From the NCBI GenBank assembly GCA_905147135.1, contig LR990050.1, forward strand, positions 10,910,001 through 10,974,000: a stretch of DNA of 64,000 nt. Reading direction: 5' to 3'. The notes under the pieces are model-generated. The model was not told the DNA's origin. It saw only the letters and a program-made list of their open reading frames with translations, and ran no database searches. Shown here piece by piece: positions 24,123 to 37,480 of this stretch (within the stretch, counting starts at the first letter, position 1; the number at the start of each line of letters is the position of its first letter). A program made the translations under genes and the position numbers. The DNA is from Blastobasis lacticolella (taxonomy: Eukaryota > Arthropoda > Insecta > Lepidoptera > Blastobasidae).

Positions 24123-27100
24123 ACTTTCGTTACTGGTCACTTCTTATAAATCGGGATAAACTCCCAAAAGTGAAATTTAGAAGACATCATCATCATCAAA
24201 CAACAGCCGTAATAATCTACTGTTGGTCCAAGTGAAGATTTTAGTTTAATCTTCGGGTTGTCCCAATATTTCCCACTGAGCTACAATCAAATAAACCCAA
24301 TAGATCGTACTTAATCCTGAGTTATCGCAGGTCAGCCAGTAAGTGTACATTGGAAGAGTTGTAGAAGCTTTCCTGTCGCAATTTGCTAAGCAAAGAGAAA
24401 CAAAAGTTAAACTATAATGTGTTCGCAGAAGTAACTAATGGGCGGCAAGTTTCCTCAGTAGGTACTTAAGAGGCCAATTCCTGAGGCGAGACTACTTTCT
24501 GAGCACACATTAGCGGGTGACGGCAAATAGGTACTTTCCAACTCAAGTTCCGATATCAACGCAGCCAGGATAACGAAATTACTTTCCAGGCGCAGAGTTG
24601 GATAGCTGCGCGTTCACGTAATACCAATAGCTCAATATAAAATATAAGCAAAAGTAAAAAAATCCTTATCAACGCATATAGGTTCAACGCACAGTGAGTC
24701 ATCCCAGCAAGATGTTGAATATAAAATATGAAAATAAATAGTAATTGTGTTATACTTTTTTTCCTGATCTGTACCTACTGAGGTATTGACAATTGAGTAT
24801 TGACATATAGTAAGGCAGGATGACCAGATACACTTTTGACGAGTTTCGCACCTGACGGAAAGTGAATTAAATATCAATTAAAATACATCCTTTCATTTTT
24901 TAAATTCAAGTTCTTGTTGAGATACTCTTTTCAAGTACGTAAATAAAAGTATTCCTCAAATAAACACCTCTAAAACTTACCGCTTGTTAGCTATCGACGT
25001 TGTCGTTACATAACACTTAGTTGCGTACTTACTTTTAAGAACACTTACAAACTTCTGTCGAACAGTTTCTGCGTAATACAGCTTACATGAACTCCATCTA
25101 ATAGAGAGACTGTTTACAACGAGAGTAGAGTTTTAGGTATGAAACCGATATCGCGGGATTACCTTACGTGAACTACCTACGTAAGTTTTGGTTTCCGAAC
25201 ACACCCCGCCAAAATCTTAACTATCCGCCGCTACTTAAGTCAGTGTCAGCGAATACTCGGAAACGAATTGAATAAGCCCCTTCTCCACGCTCCCTTTATC
25301 TGCTTTCATTACATGAGCTTCACTCTGAAATTCGGTTCAATTACTCTGTAATTTGGTGAATTGACGTGGCATTTTGTCAGCTTCCGCACGAGTTTTTGGT
25401 TGAACTTTTCGGGTAGTGTTTTTATTTGTTTCGCTGTTTTTGAACTGTAATTAAAATAATTGTGTCTTGCGTCAGGTTCGTTTTGTTCGTCATCAGTTAT
25501 TTTCCAACACATTTGCTTCTTAGTTCGAAAATTGAGGTTCATAGAAATATATAGCGAAAATTATGTATAACATGTTTACAAACCCACCGTAGAACACGGA
25601 TAATTGTCGGAACAATATATACGTAGTTTAAGGGTCCGATTGATCGTTAAAAAATCAATCAATAATGACGTAAATATGTCGTAAATTACGTTCGAAAATG
25701 AACATTATTGGAGTCCATTCCCCGGGGACGCGATGCAATATCGCACCATTAATGCTTTATTGCCAGAGCGCCTGTCAGTTCGATGGTGGTTCACTTCTGC
25801 GGTTTACTGACCTATGGAATAGCCCTCGCCGAGTCGCCCTTTTCTCAGTGTTGATTCTCAAACTTTACATGTACAAGCGTAACAAACAACGCGTCAGAAA
25901 GTGTGTATCTGACTTTAACAGATTATAGAAATCCACTCGACTCAATTTCTAGACAAAGAGTGTAACAAGGATTGTTTCTATATAATTGGTTGAATAAAAT
26001 ACTTTCACTCAGCAGCGATTGCTTGTAATAAAGCTCCACGTCGACAACTCGTAAGCGACTTGGCTGAGTCACTTCCAAGATTGCAGCGGCAGCCAATACA
26101 TTATGAAGTTAGAATGTTGGGAAACTGCACTGCAAGTAATAACATAGTACACCGCGGTGTCCTCATAAAAATATGTTTAACGATATCATAAAGATTCGAT
26201 ATGTTCGCGCAGTGCCGCGCTGAAAGCCTCTCTCAAAGCGTCCGTTATAGATACCTACGCACGTAACTATAAATCCGAGAGTGTTCCGTTTTATTACCAA
26301 GGCTCTATTGATACCGACATTACTGCGTCATCAAATATTAATATTGATACTCTATACTTTCTAGACTTTATGCGGTGGACGCCGAAAACTTGTCAGATTA
26401 GAGTAAGTTCGGGGAGGTATCTCGGCGTTATGCTCCGATATGATGACGTGGCGAACTATGAATAGTGAATAACTATCTATAGTATGTTTTATCTATAGTT
26501 ACAGCTAGATGAGACCATGAATGAATGACAGCAAACAAAGAATGCATAACAGTAGAAATAAAAAAAACAACAGGCAAAGTTAACGCTTAAAGCATGTTAT
26601 TCTTGGCAACCTTAGCTTTTCCCGCCACTATGTTTACGTGGATCAGCAGCTGTTTATAATTTTTTTTATAAAATACCTATATAAAATATACGCTATCCAT
26701 AACAGGAATTGCTTCAACTATTTCTTCCCAACAATACGTAGTTCAGTATCGTACAATACTCGCGCCCTCAAAGGCAGATTTTCCCATTGAATTGTCTCGA
26801 AATTTCCCCGAGAACACCCCCCTCCTCCCGCGCCTCCCGCCGCTATTAACCGCAAGTTTTGTTATTAGCGACTCTGTTCGAAAGTTATAAGGGAATCACC
26901 TTCATTTAAGTTGAGATTAAATTCTTAGTCTGATGGAGATGGAATACGAGCGTCACTCTTCGGATTAGGTTTATTTGTGTTTGTGACACGCGATATTACT
27001 CGACTCGTTTTCTCTGATAATTTTGTTTCTTAACTTAAATCAAACTCAGTTCGAGTAATTAGTTTTAGCTGTTCTAATCGGATTTATTTAATCTGAAATT

Positions 27101-27894
27101 CACTTAAACTTGAGTGGGTTATGAGAGAGCTAATCTTGTCATTGAAAAATATTCCACTTAGCTTAAGAGTCGGTTATTGAGAACTTTTTCACAAAACAAA
27201 ACCTATAAACGTAATGTAGTGCAGTCTGTAACATAATAAAAAAGTACTCTAACATTAACGCATGTACCTTAAACTTACACAGAATAAACAAAAAGAAAGT
27301 GACAGTGAACAATAAATTAAACGCAAACTTCGTGAAAACTTGGTACAATCTTCAAAGGGCCGTAAACGAGATCAAGTAATTTAAGCCGAAATAAGCAAAA
27401 TTACTCTGGCATTGTCAGCCCCTCAACAACATTACGTAAAAGCGTTTCCACAAGCATTTTCATGGGAATTAATTTTAACGTTATAACAATATTAGGTTAA
27501 TCATATTAAGTGAGAGGATGCGACGGCAGAATGCGATTTTTCATGTCATTTGTATGGAAATCTCGTAGAGGTTTGGGCAAAGCTGATGTCCGCCCTCCCT
27601 TTGGTATTCAGGACGCGACGCATAGAGGAAAATTAAGGTAGGCCGCGACGGACATGTGGACTTTGATTCCGTGCCGATTTTTTGTATGTAAAAATAGCGG
27701 TGGCCTCATATGGTATTCATAAAGGGTACCCTACAAGACACTTTGCGAAGAAGCATTTTATGTCCGACTCTCATATCCCTGCGTCATCGTTTCCGCTCTG
27801 CCGATCTTCATTTGTTACCTACTTTATTTTTACATTTTTCACAAGGACGACTTACATTTTGGGTGCGTAAAAAATTCGTCGCAATTTACTGTTC
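24123..27894. other. Long stretch without a supported gene
   Basis: No domain-bearing frame or convincing exon was found on either strand. A CCTCCTCCCGCGCCTCCCGC patch near 26820 is a local GC-rich tract. Confidence 0.4.
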
Positions 27895-28085
27895 AATTTT
27901 AACCCCCGACGAAAATGAGGGGTGTTATAAGTTTGACGTGTGTATCTGTGGCGTTGTGTATCTGTCTGTGACATCTTAGCTCCCGAACGGATGGGCCGAT
28001 TTGGATGCAGTTTTCTTTATTTGAAAGCCAGTTTAATCGAAATGGGCTTTGTTTCATTAAAATCGGTTTTGTAGTTTAGAATTCT
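27895..28085 (+). repeat. Dispersed repeat family D
   Basis: It begins TTTTAACCCCCGACG and includes AGCTCCCGAACGGATGGGCC and AAGCCAGTTTAATCGAAATG. Partial copies lie at 41309-41390 and 46985-47135. The order of blocks is shared, but the family is not named here. Confidence 0.6.
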
Positions 28086-28139
28086 TTTAATTTTAAGTAA
28101 ATTTTTTCTGTCAGTTAGGTTATTAATTCATTTTATCAT

Positions 28140-28181
28140 CATTATCATTAGCCTATACACTAGTATAGGCTAATGATAATG
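28140..28181. repeat. Perfect hairpin, 19-bp arms
   Basis: CATTATCATTAGCCTATAC (28140-28158) and its exact reverse complement (28163-28181) are separated by ACTA. It directly precedes a dispersed repeat and is more regular than expected by chance. No RNA function is implied by sequence alone. Confidence 0.85.
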
Positions 28182-28194
28182 TGAATAATATAGT

Positions 28195-28290
28195 GAATGA
28201 ATAATAATAGTGGACTACCACTACTGGACATAGGCCTCGCCCAATGAGCGCCAATGCTGGGTGCTCGGCTAATTAATGGGTTCGAACGGT
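28195..28290 (+). repeat. Dispersed repeat fragment
   Basis: The block ACTACTGGACATAGGCCTCG with CCCAATGAGCGCCA is of a type that recurs across moth and butterfly genomes. Only one copy was seen here, so the call rests on general familiarity. Confidence 0.35.
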
Positions 28291-28837
28291 GCTCATTCAT
28301 TTTAAAAACAGGTTAAGTTTTCGCTTCTACCTATATTATATTTTTTGTAGCGGAAACATCCCAAAACATAACATTATCAGTTTCATCTTCATGAGTTACT
28401 TTTGGCTCTTTATTCCCTGAAATAAAAAGTGTATTCTTCTTGGCCCGGGCTGTTAATCCCAGCTATTGCCTCCATTATACTATATATAAATTGTTAGAAC
28501 TATGCATATTGGGTATAGGAGTATAATGATTATATTTTTGTCATTCATTTTACTCAGGTGCTAAGCCCCCACATGTTCATTTGTTAACTGACCGGCGACG
28601 CGGCTACAGAAAGAAATAACTGTGTCATGATTAATGAACGCACTCATTAGAGCTTCTCTTTGTCGTTAAATATTTTAGTAGTTCAAACTGTAGCTACTAA
28701 AATATTTTAGTAGGTACATATGGTGTGAATAAAATGGTTAAAAATGGGAGTAATTTCGTGTTTACGTCAATGGTTATCCGTGATTATAGTCCATGATTAC
28801 TCGATGGATGACGCAGTTGCAAAAGTATTTATTAAAA
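28291..28837. other. No supported gene
   Basis: AT-rich sequence. AAATATTTTAGTAG occurs twice near 28670-28715 as a short direct repeat. Confidence 0.45.
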
Positions 28838-28995
28838 ACTATACATCGCCATCTAGCCCAAAAGCAAGTAAAGCTTGTGATATGGGTGCTTTACAACGGA
28901 TAAACTACTTACAAACTTTAGGTACTTATTAAACATGATCACACACAGACTCGTAACAGAAATTAAAAATTGTGCCTGAACAAGGCCTCGAACTT
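28838..28995 (-). mobile_element. tRNA-derived SINE family 2, copy 4, partial (minus strand)
   Basis: On the minus strand it shows AATTTCTGTTACGAGTCTGT, GCACCCATATCACAAGCTTT and TTTTGGGCTAGATGGCG in the family-2 order. The tRNA-like head is largely missing or unrecognisable. Confidence 0.75.
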
Positions 28996-29560
28996 TTGGA
29001 AAATAACAAAATAGATAACATAACTGAACTACACAAATATACCTGTTATTGTGGACAAAAACTGTTAAATAAATAAATATTGGGCTGTAGCTTACGCCAC
29101 TACATAGACAATAGCACTAAAGTTCAGAAACAAAACTCCTTAGATCCGCCATTTATGTTATCTAACATTTCACTAACGCAGAAGTTCTTGAACGAATAAT
29201 CGCGTGTGCTCGCGTAGCGCGCGACAGTCATGAATTAATTTTGACTTCAATCTGTGGCGCGATGTAGGCTTCGATGAGTGGCCTGCTTCCGCCAACCCGA
29301 GAGTTCGTTTTTGTACATAACGTCACGCCTTTTTCCTGTAGGGGTAGGCAATTTCATAATGTAAAGGAAAGAGCTTTATTAGTCTTTGTGCTGGTAATGC
29401 GGGTTACTACAAGACGCTGCTAGTAGTCCTGATTCTTACACATAAAAGTCAAACAAATAGTGGTCAGTTTGAACCGTAGAAAAAGAAACAACCGTTTCAA
29501 CCATACAACTAGAATAACGTTACATGTTATGGTTATATTAACAAAACCGAGTATATAATA
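28996..29560. other. No supported gene
   Basis: No exon, repeat or RNA gene was resolved. Confidence 0.45.
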
Positions 29561-29695
29561 GTAGTTTATGCAACTGCCATATAAAAGAGGGTATTAAAAC
29601 ATGAGTGTTTGTTTATAATACGAGGCGTAGTCGAGTATGATAATAGTTTGGCACGAGTGTTTTAATACCTAATTATATGCAGTTGCATACACTAC
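29561..29695. mobile_element. Foldback element with arms of about 47 bp
   Basis: The left arm (about 29561-29608, GTAGTTTATGCAACTGCC) pairs with the right arm (about 29649-29695, ending GCAGTTGCATACACTAC), allowing small gaps. Both arms share GGTATTAAAACA. The centre holds ACGAGGCGTAGTCGAG. It may be a MITE or a foldback repeat; no target duplication was resolved. Confidence 0.62.
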
Positions 29696-30707
29696 TTTAC
29701 CTACACTCATATTTTTATGTAAAAATATCGTACCTGAAATTTTCTCAACTTTACTGGAAGTAAGCTGCGAGTCAGTTCTGATGTATCTACGCGTCGAGGA
29801 TATCAAGCGGCGGGAAATTCACTTCACTACTTTCACATTTATCTATTTATTTGCTTCAAACAAGAAAAAGCATTCACAAACACAAATTACAACAATTAGA
29901 AAAAAAAATTCTGTTTAGCGTTTACAAATATAAAAAGGAAAATTTTAATTTTTAATTTTGTATTTGTAAAAGACATTTAGGTATTCAGCCTACATTTCGC
30001 CAATCCTCGGCGACTGACAAAAATTTTAAAAAATTAAAGTGTTGCATACTGATAAAAAAGTTATTTTACGTTACAGCTCTAATGAAATTAGTATGAGAAA
30101 TGCTGTATCGAAAAGTATTTTTAAAAAATTCTATAGACTGGCGTAAAAAAGTGTATCCTTAAACAACTGTTTTCGAATATAAAAATGGAACATTACGGTA
30201 TGAGAGATATAAATAATAAAGTCGAGATATAAAAATCATTTTTTGTTATTTTCCAGACCTTGTCCAGGCACAAATCTCAGTGTTTTTTGTCGCTTTTTAA
30301 TATCTGTTTATTAAAACGCGACAGAAAAATGTATCTACGTAGCATATTAAAATGTATCCCGACCCATTTTCTTCGTTATTTGCCGTGCTTGAATTTTCCA
30401 CAGTGTAGTACATAATGGTGCCAGTAATTGTGTCATTTGCCGAGTAACATTTTTGCCCGCTTCGTCGCTGGAAAGCGTGCCATTCCATCATAACTTTTCA
30501 AACTTATCTTAGTTAGCTGCGATCAATTTTCATTCTCAGCAGATTAAGAAATTTATAAGATGAGACTCCGGATACATTAAGTAACTTGTTTTAATCATTT
30601 TGCTTTATGAGCACTTTTGTAAGCACTTCTGCAAATTACTTACCTAATTAGCGTTATTACTCGTGTCAATATTAAGTCGGAGAACTTTGGTGTGTGAGAT
30701 ATCATAG
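29696..30707. other. No supported gene
   Basis: Very AT-rich sequence without splice-bounded frames. Confidence 0.45.
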
Positions 30708-30937
30708 ATGAGGATTCGTGGGAAACAGTTGCTAACTTAACCTGTCGGTGTCCAGAATAAGAGGGCTTCCGCGAAGGAGGCCTCGACGAAGCGAGGATTG
30801 ACATCGCCTAGTGGATGCAACAGATAACGGCTTACGATGAAAAGGTGCTGAAGACCGAGTGAAGGTAGAGGAGAAAGAGCAGGAAAGTGGATGCCAGAAG
30901 CCGGGGTTTACGGCTATGATAACAATGACGATAACAC
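30708..30937 (+). pseudogene. 3' fragment of the RTE-like retrotransposon, copy A
   Basis: The sequence is homologous to 52130-52345: GTGGGAAACAG, GGATTGACATCGC, ACGGCTTACGATGAAAAGG and GAAAGTGGATGCCAGAAGCC occur in the same order. It covers only the C-terminal tail of the polyprotein and the 3' end, and carries stops and frameshifts. It is a 5'-truncated dead copy. Confidence 0.72.
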
Positions 30938-32662
30938 GAGTCAATTTAAAAATGAAAATTAATCTAATAGAGGAACAGATGTGCTTTAATAACGAAAAGT
31001 AAAGGATAAAGTAGTCGAGAAGATAAGTTCGCCTAATATTTACGATATAAACAACGATTATTCCTTATATCACGAGTAACGTAAAGCCGGCAGATTTGTT
31101 TTCATTTCTTCCGCTCTAGTCGCGTATTTACATATTATACAACCGGAAGAGCTGCCTAATACATTTGCGAGATGATAAACAAAACGGGATACGGGAAGTT
31201 GTATTTTACGGGATTTTGGGAGGTTGTCAGCCAGGGGTCCTATCGCGTCACGGCGTCGCGCCGGAACATTTGTCAAAAATTAAAACAACATTCCCTTCAG
31301 TTTGCCCCTGTTAACAAGCTCAGCTCGGCCGAGCGATTCAAATTACTTTCCCATTACAACGCGATCTAAGTTCACTTGCTGATTAAATTAATATTTCGCT
31401 GTCTTTGGCCGGCTTTCTGGCTGTATTCTGGCTACAAATTACACCATTTAGCCCACATGTCCACGGGCCATTCGTTTCCGCGCGCACGGAGCCTACTCAC
31501 ATAAACATCAGGCGTCCGGGCGGCGTAAATAATTCATTAGATTACAATGACGACATCGGAAACAAATAGAGGCACTCACGGTTTTCGTAAAAAATTGTGG
31601 TCAATAAGATGTAGTGGCTTGTTGTGGCTATCGCTAGCGCTGGTTGCTGATCCATCATGCGAGAGGTCGAGGCGGATTGATCGTTGGCGCCGCGCTTTCT
31701 TTGTGTCCACGGCGCTGACGTCAGAAGCAAGCGATTGATTTCAGTTAATTAATAAGCTGCAAAATAGACATAGTATCTCAATTCGATATTTCCAAAGATA
31801 CTGGCTATGCCAGACTAAACACAATCATGGTGTAACAAACATAGTCTATACACATTGACAATTGATGGTAGAGAAAAACAAAGATCATTGTTTTTTTTTT
31901 GTACAAGCATAATAGACAGAAAGATACGTCTTATCAATATAAACGAAACCAAATTAGTTCACAAAGCAGCTCAGGCCGCTGGTGTGATTCTGTTATGGCC
32001 ATTGCCATCATAATCTACAAGTAGTCAAATATTTCTGCTCCCTCTTAACATACTGAATCGCTATAAATAAGCTCAAATAGTTCAATTGCGACAAATTGTT
32101 TTTCTCGTTGCAAGATTGCAAATTACTGATACTCCGCCACTGTCGTCTAAGAAGCGCAGAACCACTGAGACAAAAATGGTGAGAGCAAACAAATGCCCTG
32201 TCGATAGCGTGACAGGATTGATAGTTACCACAGTGACCCCTCTGGCCGTTCGCCGTCTCCGAGGCGTCCCCTTCTCCCTAGTTTCTTGCTGAAAAGAAAA
32301 CTTGTCCATTAATACTCGCCACAGAATCTTTGGAGTCGCTAATGACGCCCCGCCTACCTATTACCAAGTGTCCTGTAGCGGTATCTTATAGCGGTAGAAA
32401 TAACTGACACACCTAATAACATCGATGAAAACACGTGTACAATGTCAACGATTCGCGTCGTACCGTCCGTTCCTATTTATAAATTAAATAAATTATCGTT
32501 TTGCGTCTTGACGCGTCGCGTAAACGTGTCCCCGAGGCCATAATAACACTGTAGAGAATGTTGAAGGAAAAAAGTGAAATTTGCAGCGTAAATCTCGATT
32601 TAAACACGTAATAAGGTGGCGGTGCGAGGCTGACAGTGTAACGTGTCATTATCTTGTTGCAG
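30938..32662. other. No supported gene; putative upstream intron or promoter region
   Basis: If the exon at 32663 is real, this is intron or upstream DNA of that gene. Opposite-strand frames at 31542-31738 and 32082-32309 are mutual shadows. No transcription start was identified. Confidence 0.35.
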
Positions 32663-32774
32663 AGTTCGTGATGTCCGAGGGGGCTCACGGCGGGGGCGCG
32701 GGGGCGGCGGGGGGGTTTGCGCGCTCACCCATGTCCAGCTCCACCACGGGACACTCCAGCTCCAGCCATCACAG
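32663..32774 (+). CDS. Putative first coding exon of an unidentified host gene
   Basis: A good acceptor (ATTATCTTGTTGCAG, ending 32662) is followed 8 bases later by ATG at 32671. The frame stays open to a donor (CACAG then GTAGGC) at 32775. The exon encodes 34 residues plus two bases: MSEGAH, then a Gly/Ala-rich run, then FARSPMSSSTTG and a Ser/His-rich end. GC content and third-position use differ sharply from the flanking AT-rich DNA. Such low-complexity starts are common in insect regulatory and neuronal proteins, but the product is not recognised and no symbol is given. An acceptor immediately before the ATG implies an upstream non-coding exon. Two phase-2-compatible acceptors exist at 63934 and 63956, which would make a 31-kb intron. 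A chance GC-rich frame cannot be excluded. Confidence 0.55.
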
Positions 32775-35700
32775 GTAGGCATAACCATATATGTTATTGT
32801 TACCTTCATGACTTGGAAATGTTGGAATAAGGTTTTTCAACGGCCCTCCTCCTCAATCGTACACTCTTGTCTGAGTGGTCGTGGTTTCATGACGATGCGT
32901 TGTCTCTGAAAAACGCAGCCCTCGTGATGCGATTATATAAACATTTACGGCCAGCAACTGTAAGTTCAGAGAGTTGCGGGTCAATGAACACCATTTGCTC
33001 ATTGACTTTTGCCACTCTAAGTGCAAAAAATAAAAAAAGCGTTTTATTACAGATCATAACATCACAGCGCTCAAACAAAATCATGATAACAAAGGTGTTC
33101 CACAATCACAACGAAATTCTACCATCTATTTAATTATGCCTCAACTTAGAGATAAGAAAAGACATTGTATAAAATTATTATACTACACCAGTAAAATTGA
33201 AATACTACGAAAAGAAAATAAAATAAATATGTTGACTATAAAATAAAATCTTCTCCGGCGAATTAGCATTTACGAGTATATAAGGCTACTCTAACTCGCC
33301 TGATTAGGCTCCATCCACCCCATTATACAAACGTGTGAACAATCACACACATAAGTATCAATATTCAAAAAATAAAAATAGTTTTATTTTTAAGTGTTCT
33401 TGTGGCCGCGCTATGTCGTGTAAAATTTCAAAAAGGACAGTCCAATGTCGACTTTATTTTCATCGCCATTAATGCCATATAGTTTAAAAAGCTCGCGTAA
33501 AAGCCCAATAATTTAGCAGCGGCTTTTAAGTAATAAAGTCACCGAACATGCACGTAAAAGCCCACAAATTTAATAAAGACATTTTTGTGATAAAAGAGTG
33601 CCCTATCGAGAGGTTGAAAAACCTTTATTAATGCACTTATATTCTAGAATTTCCTTTGAAAGAGACCCTCCGAAATTAATCTTTGCGCTCATCAAAAGGG
33701 CCGTGGATGCTCCGAATTCCGAGCTCGCGGTGAATGGCGGCGGCTTCGCCACGCAAAGAGACAAATTTAGACGTGTCAAATTGAATAAAATCGCCTAGTG
33801 TGGCCTGTAATTAGACGTAATGGCCGTGCCCTTAAATTATAGCTCCAATTCCTTTCTAAGGCGAATCTCGAAGCTAATAAAAAATTGATGGACCCCGAGG
33901 CGGTCGCCGCGGTAAAAGCGCCTGTGACGTTCCACATTAATTTAAACTTATCCGCGAGAAAATACTTTTAAACTTTAGAATTGAGAACGTACTCTAATTT
34001 ACATTTTTAATCCTAGTTTTTGTTTACTTTGCTTTGTTTAACACCAACGGGGGGAATTAGTGGCTGGGCTTTAATTTAATGAGGAGAGGTTATGAGTATT
34101 AAGACTTCGGGGCGAGAACACCATTACGTTTAGTGCTTATTTTGGACTTTGCTGGTTACTATTTAGAAAGTTAGAACGCGCTATATAAATTCCAAGTAGC
34201 TATCTATACTTAATATAAAGTCCCATGATTTGTAGCCTCCATTTCTTAACCCAGACTTTTTATATATGCGAAAGTGTGTAGGAGTAGTGAATGTCTTTAA
34301 GATAAACGTTTCTGCACTATTACACTATATTTTTGCGAAGTTTTGTATAGGGACTGCTGGCCCCGTTAGAAAATACCAGAAAAAGAAGGGCGATGTACCT
34401 ATATAAAACATGATAAAAGTATAAATACAGATTCTTAATCATTTAGAATCAGATTAGAGTTCCGGTTTGGTAAAAGGTACTAGTTAAGAGTTGCCATTAA
34501 TTAACGGTTTCATTAAAATGAACGCACCTATCAGAACACACTATTTTCACATGAAAAATTCATAGATTTTAGCCGAAACACGTCCCTATCGTGTAAGCGT
34601 AACTGCATTAGTAATCCTTTTTTCGCTACTTTTAAAAAGGATGGGCACCGCTCTGCGCGCACGTCATAGGCTTTTAATAAATTTTCGCACACCACAACCT
34701 TCTGGCAAACCAGAACGAATCCCATTAACTTTAGTTTCTGCCCCCGGCCGCATCCTCGAAACGCATTCTGACATCGAAACGAAAGTGAGAAAGTTGAAAA
34801 ATAAAGTGAAAACTGGTTATGTGATCGCAGCGCCGTGCCGCAGTGTGTTCTGAAATTGCATACGTAACTTCAGTGGTGCAAGGCGAGCGTGCGATCCTCC
34901 CTGGCGACGTCACAATTTTATGTAATTAACGTGTGCTGTAGTGCGGCGTGGCGGGGCCAACGTGTGCCGCGCCGGCCGCCGCCGTTATCCGAATACATTA
35001 GGCGCAATCTACGTGCTTTGACTGAGCGAATATTCGTTCGTTAACGTCCTTCCCCCGAGCTTTGTCGTCGCATAAACTAGCCCCGCGCGTCTGTGGCCGA
35101 CTCCCCAGCCCGCAGCGTCTACAATATTATGAGCGACGTGTGTGAATACACTCGTATTTATTATGATGTTTTCCATAGCCGCGTATTAAGCTCACTGGCA
35201 TAGAAATTACCTGTCACATTCAGGCGCAGCCATGTATATGTGGTGACTTTTTATCAAATATGTTTTATTGAATTGAAATACGAACGAAAGTAAACATTTC
35301 TAGGTTATATTTGATGTTTGATTGACATTTTAGTTGTAGCGAAGCGTTAGATGCAATTTTTTTGAGCTCCATTGTGTATGTTGGTGATTTTGCACAGGAA
35401 AAAGTCCGAGCGAATGCGATGTCGATGCAGCGACGTGCACGCCCGCCGCGCCGCGCCGGCCGAGACACGGAAAATGCTTTACCGTATCTATTTACCGCCT
35501 AAACCACTTAACTATTTTTCCGAAACGGAACTCGATTTAGCTCACTTCTACCTCTGAATTCTGATTTAACCTAATTTTCTTATTAATTCGTTGAGCTGGG
35601 GCGCTTCGAGGAATTGTTTAATAAACGATGTTGCTACGAGCTTCCATTTTGAGCGTTGTGATTGTGTAGTTTGCGGCCGGATTTGAGTTAGCTTTAAGTC

Positions 35701-36635
35701 AACACGAGGCTGTGTTTACGCGGACCGGGCGTCACACCCAGCCAGGTAATGTGGCCGAAATATTAACGAACATTTCATACCGTGTCTTGGTTTCCGACGG
35801 TGGACATGCAACAGCCTGGGTCATTAATATATTATAGGGGTACGACCGCCCGGCCCTTGCTCGCACAGTTTTGCTTATTCACGATACAAGACCGCCATTT
35901 CCGAACGTGTTAGCTTTTAAATTGAACCTAAATAATATATAACCCACCCTTAAAGACTCGATTTGTTAACTGGTACCTACTTATGTTACCTTTTTGTCGT
36001 TTGTTTGGATCTGTTTTGTTCACACAATTTCGAGCAACATACACATTTTAAGTATGTTTATCAGATATTGCATAACAGCTTATACGACATAGACATTTTT
36101 GGTACACAAAGTCTTAGTAATAACAATGATGTTAATAATTAGTTGTATACCATGGTTGGGCTAATAAACCGTGGTGGCTATCACGTTATCTGATGATATG
36201 ATCCCAGGCCGGTAATAAAACAGTGTATACGAAAATTGTCGAGTCAGCCTGTTCATTAGTCACTGACCCCAGAAACAAGAGGCCACAATAAAATAACCCC
36301 TTCTATGATGTGTTAAGTGGTAACGAATCATATCCTTTCATCAATCATAATTCCTCCCCCTTTAACGGGAGTAAACCCACTATCTTTTTATTAATTTAAT
36401 TTTGTTTGAGTACGCTATGGTTTTCAAAATCCATTTGGTAAACGAATATAAGTATTTTAGTTTTTTAACCAATTAAAATTGAAAGGATCGTCCTTTTTGC
36501 TTTACTGGTATTACAAACTGTGAGATATAAACTCAATCCGTTGGAATTGTTTAATTAGGAATGTCTGGGCATCGCGAAACCCAATTGTTTGTTAAATTAC
36601 ATTATGTATACAGAATTATTATTATAGGTATTCCT
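32775..36635. other. Putative long intron, first part; no further exon supported
   Basis: CpG-rich patches occur at about 34930-34995 and 35400-35470. Frames such as 32867-33133, 33598-33798 and 34641-34853 lack splice pairs and domains. The patches could be regulatory, but nothing specific is visible. Confidence 0.35.
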
Positions 36636-36706
36636 CCTAACACCGTTAGCGAAGCGAGGTTGATCAAGGGTTCCGTGGGAGCCTGGCACCCCGTGACGAC
36701 ATATAG
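36636..36706 (-). repeat. Dispersed repeat family B, inverted short copy
   Basis: GCGAAGCGAGGTTGATCAAG with TGGCACCCCGTGACG is the reverse complement of the family-B blocks seen at 4265-4370. Confidence 0.58.
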
Positions 36707-36930
36707 GTACCTATATATATTTTTATGAGTACAACTGCTGCTACCATTACGCTAACCAAGTGCGTGTACACGAATTTCACATTGTCTACATTCTCGTTTT
36801 TTTTTAGCCTTTAGGTACGTCAAACCTGTCATAAGAAAAAGCCTCTTGGTAACGACTGAAATTCAAACCTCATCATCCGCATATTTTTCTTATCTTCTTT
36901 TTTTTAATACTCTTCTCATTTTATTTTTTT

Positions 36931-37020
36931 ATACCACTTATTCGTAGGTGGCAAACAAGCTTGCGGCCTGCCTGATGGTAAGCAGTCACCGCAGCCTATG
37001 GACGTATGGCGAGATACATA
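36931..37020 (+). repeat. Dispersed repeat, family E
   Basis: ATACCACTTATTCG and GGTGGCAAACAAGC are followed by GCCTGCCTGATGGTAAGCAG. A second copy at 37481-37522 shares ATACCACT, GGTGGCAACAAGCTTACG and CTGCCTGATG. Confidence 0.6.
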
Positions 37021-37480
37021 TCATTTTCTCGTAATCAGTAAATGAATAACATATGTACTTACATATTTTATTAGGTAACTGTAGCGACCCCTAAAAGTCT
37101 CTATAGAAAATCTTACAAAGCTCATGCCAGATGCCACGTAAGCTGCTTGTAGGGTTTAAGCATTCTTTTGTAAAGTATAACAAGTTATCAAAGGATTAAG
37201 TCTTACTAACTTGCAGCAATAAGGCTAATAGAAGATGAGAGTTGGATTATTTTGATAGTGGATTTGTTATTTTAATGGCTTAATCCCCATCCCTGTCTTA
37301 TTATCTAACGCGAGATTACGCCAAGCGCAAAATAAATATTGCAAATTATAACCATTTAGACCGGAGATTTTCTTTTATGATAAACTAGTGAGATATTTGT
37401 ATATTGCAAACAATGTAGACTAATGAAGACAACTGATCGTATGTGTGTCAGTGATCTCTCTGTCGCCCATAAAAAAAATT

